This document shows positions 14,426 through 17,082 of a stretch of DNA of 17,082 bases, piece after piece. The stretch is from Porphyromonadaceae bacterium (GTDB lineage Bacteria > Bacteroidota > Bacteroidia > Bacteroidales > UBA11471), in NCBI GenBank assembly GCA_021199145.1, contig JAJQIP010000011.1, positions 1 to 17,082 of the forward strand, written 5' to 3'. Positions within the stretch are counted from its first letter, which is position 1. Each line of letters begins with the position of its first letter. A program made the translations under genes and the position numbers. A model generated the notes under the pieces. The model was not told the DNA's origin. It saw nothing but the letters and a program-made list of their open reading frames with translations, and did not search any database.

Positions 14426-16756
14426 TTAGAAGGGATAACCTACGGCGAAGTGGAAAGCAGCATCCCGACTGAATGAGTGATGGGCAATGAGCCAAGGTCG
14501 GTTGCCAATGCAGGAGGGATCATACATTTTCATGCCCATATCGACCCTGATGAGGAAGTAATTGAAGTCGAGACGTATGCCTGCACCATAGGCTAAAGCG
14601 ATTTCTTTGTAAAATGAGTTGAACTTGAAACTGCCCCCGGGTTGGGAATCGTATTCCTTGATGGTCCAAACATTTCCAGCATCCAGACAGGCCGCCAATT
14701 CCAATTTCCAAATGAGCTTACTTCGGTATTCTATATTCATGTCGAGGCGAATATCTCCGCATTGGTTCATGAAGTCGGATAGTTGATTTGATCCGGAATA
14801 TCTTCCCGGCCCGAGGGTACGTACGGACCATCCCCTCACGCTGTTGGCTCCACCGGCATAGTATCGTTTTTCAAAAGGAACCATATCGGAGTTTCCATAG
14901 GGGTAGATAAGTCCTGCTCCCACATGGAACGCCACGGCATTTTTTTCATTTAAGTTTATGGTATAGGCATAGTCGAGGTCGGTTTTGGCATATTGTGAAT
15001 ACCCGATGCCAAGAATTTCATACTCTTTTGATTCAGACCGTTTCATGTGTGAGAGCGATGAAATAGTATATAATAGATTCCCGGCAAATTCCCACGCTGA
15101 CCGTAGGGTATAAATTTTTCGTTGTTTGACTGAAGGGGAGATGCTTTTTTTCAGATTTGACAAATAAAATACGTAACCTATGTGCATGATAAAGTGGTTT
15201 TCGTAACTATACCGTAATAGCGGGTTATCATTGGCAAGGCTATCGAGGTTATTTTTGAATTCCGAAGTCATTTGAGGCAGGAAGACGTAACTGATGTCGA
15301 GTAAAGTGAAATTGTGTCGGAAACGAGTTCCTTGCGTATACCATTTGTAATTCCATCCTACACCGGAGATGATTCTTTCATATTCAGGACGTTGTTGATA
15401 GTTGAAATTAACAGAGAGGTCGGTTGTGGCCCTCATTCTTCGCAGAAAAGCTGTATTGGCAAAGGGGAAGAGAAATTTGGGAAATGAAATCCCCAAATTT
15501 CCGTTTAGTTCCAGATAGTTGTTAGAGAGAAGTCCTCCTAAGTTTCCTGTAATATTCTCGTACGCCGCTCCAAATTTAGCGGTGAATGTCTGTGAACCGT
15601 GGAAAATATTGCGATGTTGGTAAGTAAGCCCTAATGCAAAGCCGAAATCACCTGCCGAGTTGGTACCTTCTAACTCTGTAGTTACCAGTTGTGTTTTTCC
15701 TTCGGTCAGCAAGATGTAGCAATCGAGTTGGGGAGATTCGGCATCGGCTATTGGGGAGAATTTGATATTGACATATTTCAGCACTTTCAGTCGTGAAAAA
15801 GCCGCATAGGTGTTATCCACTATTTGCGTCGAATATTCCGCTCCAGGCATGATGTAACAATTCTCTACCAGTGTGGATGGGTGCAAGTATTCTTTCTCTC
15901 CATATAGGATGTGGAATCCTTTATATAGGATTGTATCTTTTATCGAGTTCTCTTCCTCACGATTACCGGCCATCGGGTCATAGTTGGTGATGAAATAGAC
16001 GTTACGTATGGAATAGGTGTCGTGTCTCTTGAAAGTGATAAAATCTTTGTAGGTGGAGTCGGTTAGAGCGATATCCGACAAATTGAGCTGGAGATTGACA
16101 CCCTTGTCTCCGACAGTGGTATCAGCTATATAGGTGATATACTCTTTATTAAAGGCGTAATACCCTTTATTCCGTAATTGGGCGGTAATGCGTTGGCGTT
16201 CTTGCTCGAGTACATTCCGGTCGAAGAGTTTCCCCGGATGTATCAAGAAGTCAGCCGAGTCACTCATGACGATGTCCCTAATGGAATCGTCAAAAATGCG
16301 GTATGAAATTTTATCGATATGGTAGGGAATTCCCGATTCCACTTCGTATTTCACCTTGATGCGTTTTTTGTGTTTTATCGTGTCAACTCTCACTATCGCA
16401 TCAGCATACCCTTTGTTGTCCAAGGCTTTTTCAATTTGGCTACGGGATTTTTCTGTCAATTGGCTATCATAGATGACTGGGGGGGAACCGATACGGCGTA
16501 GCCAACGGTTCCACCGAGTATCCCGGTTGTTGGAGAGGTTATAGAAAAAGAGAGGGAGACCGAACAGACCGAATGTCTTATGGTTGGGTTCTTGTCGTAT
16601 ATAAGATTTTAATTCGCTGTTTTTTAGATTCTTGTTGTCTGTCGACAAAGCCATTCGATTGAGTAAATATTCGCCTTCTCCCACATGTTTCGTAGCTCGG
16701 CAAGAGTAGAGGAGAGGAATAATGGCCGATATGAACAAGAGTAGGCGAAATTTCAT
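14426..16756 (-). CDS. tamL: TamL, lipidated Omp85-family translocation and assembly module protein
   Basis: A 776-residue outer-membrane protein. The signal peptide ends in a lipobox (LLYSC) with Cys19, and the mature start CRATKHVGEGEYLLNRM is typical of Bacteroidota TamL. No acidic export signal follows the Cys, so the lipid anchor should face the periplasm, as expected for a protein with periplasmic POTRA domains. Residues about 25-370 contain POTRA-like repeats (for example KSRSQIEKALDNKGYADAIVRV split over about 97-120). From about 375 a 16-strand Omp85 barrel follows, with the L6 motif VRGW near residue 640 and a C-terminal Phe in FAVGYPF. TamA/TamL works with TamB in outer-membrane assembly or lipid transport. 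No tamB is within the window. A GTG at 16831 could extend the frame but lies at the -33 promoter element, so ATG 16756 is used. It is convergent with cyuA across 57 bases. Confidence 0.9.
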   Translation of the reverse strand: MKFRLLLFISAIIPLLYSCRATKHVGEGEYLLNRMALSTDNKNLKNSELKSYIRQEPNHKTFGLFGLPLFFYNLSNNRDTRWNRWLRRIGSPPVIYDSQLTEKSRSQIEKALDNKGYADAIVRVDTIKHKKRIKVKYEVESGIPYHIDKISYRIFDDSIRDIVMSDSADFLIHPGKLFDRNVLEQERQRITAQLRNKGYYAFNKEYITYIADTTVGDKGVNLQLNLSDIALTDSTYKDFITFKRHDTYSIRNVYFITNYDPMAGNREEENSIKDTILYKGFHILYGEKEYLHPSTLVENCYIMPGAEYSTQIVDNTYAAFSRLKVLKYVNIKFSPIADAESPQLDCYILLTEGKTQLVTTELEGTNSAGDFGFALGLTYQHRNIFHGSQTFTAKFGAAYENITGNLGGLLSNNYLELNGNLGISFPKFLFPFANTAFLRRMRATTDLSVNFNYQQRPEYERIISGVGWNYKWYTQGTRFRHNFTLLDISYVFLPQMTSEFKNNLDSLANDNPLLRYSYENHFIMHIGYVFYLSNLKKSISPSVKQRKIYTLRSAWEFAGNLLYTISSLSHMKRSESKEYEILGIGYSQYAKTDLDYAYTINLNEKNAVAFHVGAGLIYPYGNSDMVPFEKRYYAGGANSVRGWSVRTLGPGRYSGSNQLSDFMNQCGDIRLDMNIEYRSKLIWKLELAACLDAGNVWTIKEYDSQPGGSFKFNSFYKEIALAYGAGIRLDFNYFLIRVDMGMKMYDPSCIGNRPWLIAHHSFSRDAAFHFAVGYPF

Positions 16757-16802
16757 GTGTACCTTCCGGTCTTGAAAAAGATATATACCCAATTTAGATA
16801 TA

Positions 16803-16834
16803 CAAACGTACATAATTCTCTTCTCATACACAAA
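16803..16834 (-). promoter_or_regulatory. Promoter of tamL
   Basis: On the minus strand TTTG (16834-16831), 20 bases, then TACGTTTG (16810-16803) fits TTTG/TAnnTTTG exactly. Transcription would start near 16797, giving a leader of about 40 bases before ATG 16756. Confidence 0.7.
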
Positions 16835-17082
16835 TTATAACCGCATGTTGTACGGATTATAATTCTTCCAAAAATCACCGATAGCTATCGTGAATCTTTT
16901 TCTTATAAAGCAGCATTGAAAAAGTCTTTTATAGGGTTGATTGTGTTTATTTCCCTCCAAAAGATTGTATGATTGGGCTGAGTGGTGTAGATACTTAAAG
17001 TGTAGGGGAATAAGGCAATTTTGCAATAAATTGTAAGAAAATTTGTCAGAAATATGGGTTTTTACAATCCTTTCCCTACTAT
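16835..17082. other. Non-coding right edge
   Basis: About 250 AT-rich bases upstream of the tamL promoter. I see no credible gene on either strand. The only long frame (minus, 17026-16835) encodes a 63-residue Cys/Tyr-rich peptide with no domain, signal peptide or start context. The stretch holds a 12-bp palindrome (16879-16890) and a 7-bp inverted repeat (17030-17036 with 17062-17068). Confidence 0.5.
16875..16893. repeat. Palindrome CGATAGCTATCG with extended arms
   Basis: CGATAGCTATCG (16879-16890) is a perfect 12-bp palindrome. TCA (16875-16877) and TGA (16891-16893) extend it with one unpaired C. It could be a protein-binding site about 45 bases upstream of the tamL -33 element, or a weak hairpin: T runs follow on both strands (five Ts each). 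Confidence 0.35.

Noticed and set aside
16835..17026. 63-codon minus-strand frame upstream of tamL
   Set aside because: Odd composition (Cys, Tyr, His, Asn), no signal peptide or domain, and it ends at the tamL promoter. It is most likely chance.
1..17082. CRISPR arrays, insertion sequences, tRNA or rRNA genes
   Set aside because: No regularly spaced repeats, transposase motifs, terminal inverted repeats flanking a gene, or cloverleaf-like segments were seen on either strand.

Overview
The window looks like chromosomal DNA of a Bacteroidota member, most likely order Bacteroidales. The evidence is a TonB-dependent receptor with an N-terminal carboxypeptidase-regulatory-like domain, a surface lipoprotein whose mature end reads C-S-D-D-D-D, a lipidated TamA-type Omp85 protein (TamL), a LytS/LytTR two-component pair, and promoters of the Bacteroidota type (TTTG, about 20 bases, TAnnTTTG). 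Shine-Dalgarno sequences are essentially absent. I see no mobile element, phage gene, CRISPR array, tRNA or rRNA.

Layout. (1) Bases 1-4361, minus strand: an outer-membrane uptake operon. A TonB-dependent receptor is followed by a DUF4876-type lipoprotein and by a third secreted protein of which only the first 48 codons are present at the left edge. An intercistronic hairpin (182-222) separates the last two. (2) Bases 4642-11053, minus strand: a six-gene operon in the order TolC-like channel, MacA-like adaptor, MacB-like ATPase, MacB-like permease, LytS-type histidine kinase, LytTR response regulator. Short gaps or an ATGA overlap link the genes, so a complete tripartite efflux pump and its probable regulator appear to be made from one promoter at 11076-11107. 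(3) Bases 11234-12046, minus strand: a short-chain dehydrogenase resembling SDR-type fructuronate (mannonate) oxidoreductases. It diverges from (4) bases 12264-12944, plus strand: a YhhQ-family queuosine-precursor transporter. Its very short leader reads as a preQ1-I riboswitch (12230-12259) ending four bases before the start codon, and its promoter contains a perfect 10-bp inverted repeat. (5) Bases 13082-14368, plus strand: CyuA/UPF0597, a probable [4Fe-4S] L-cysteine desulfidase. (6) Bases 14426-16756, minus strand: TamL, convergent with cyuA, with its own promoter at 16803-16834. Bases 16835-17082 hold no credible gene.

The promoters also correct several start codons. The long forms of the TolC and TamL reading frames begin inside or at the promoter elements, so the downstream ATGs that give clean signal peptides are used here. 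Most of the window is ordinary core and envelope biology. The least explained parts are the receptor/DUF4876/third-protein operon, whose substrate is unknown, and the compact regulatory region between the dehydrogenase and the queuosine transporter.
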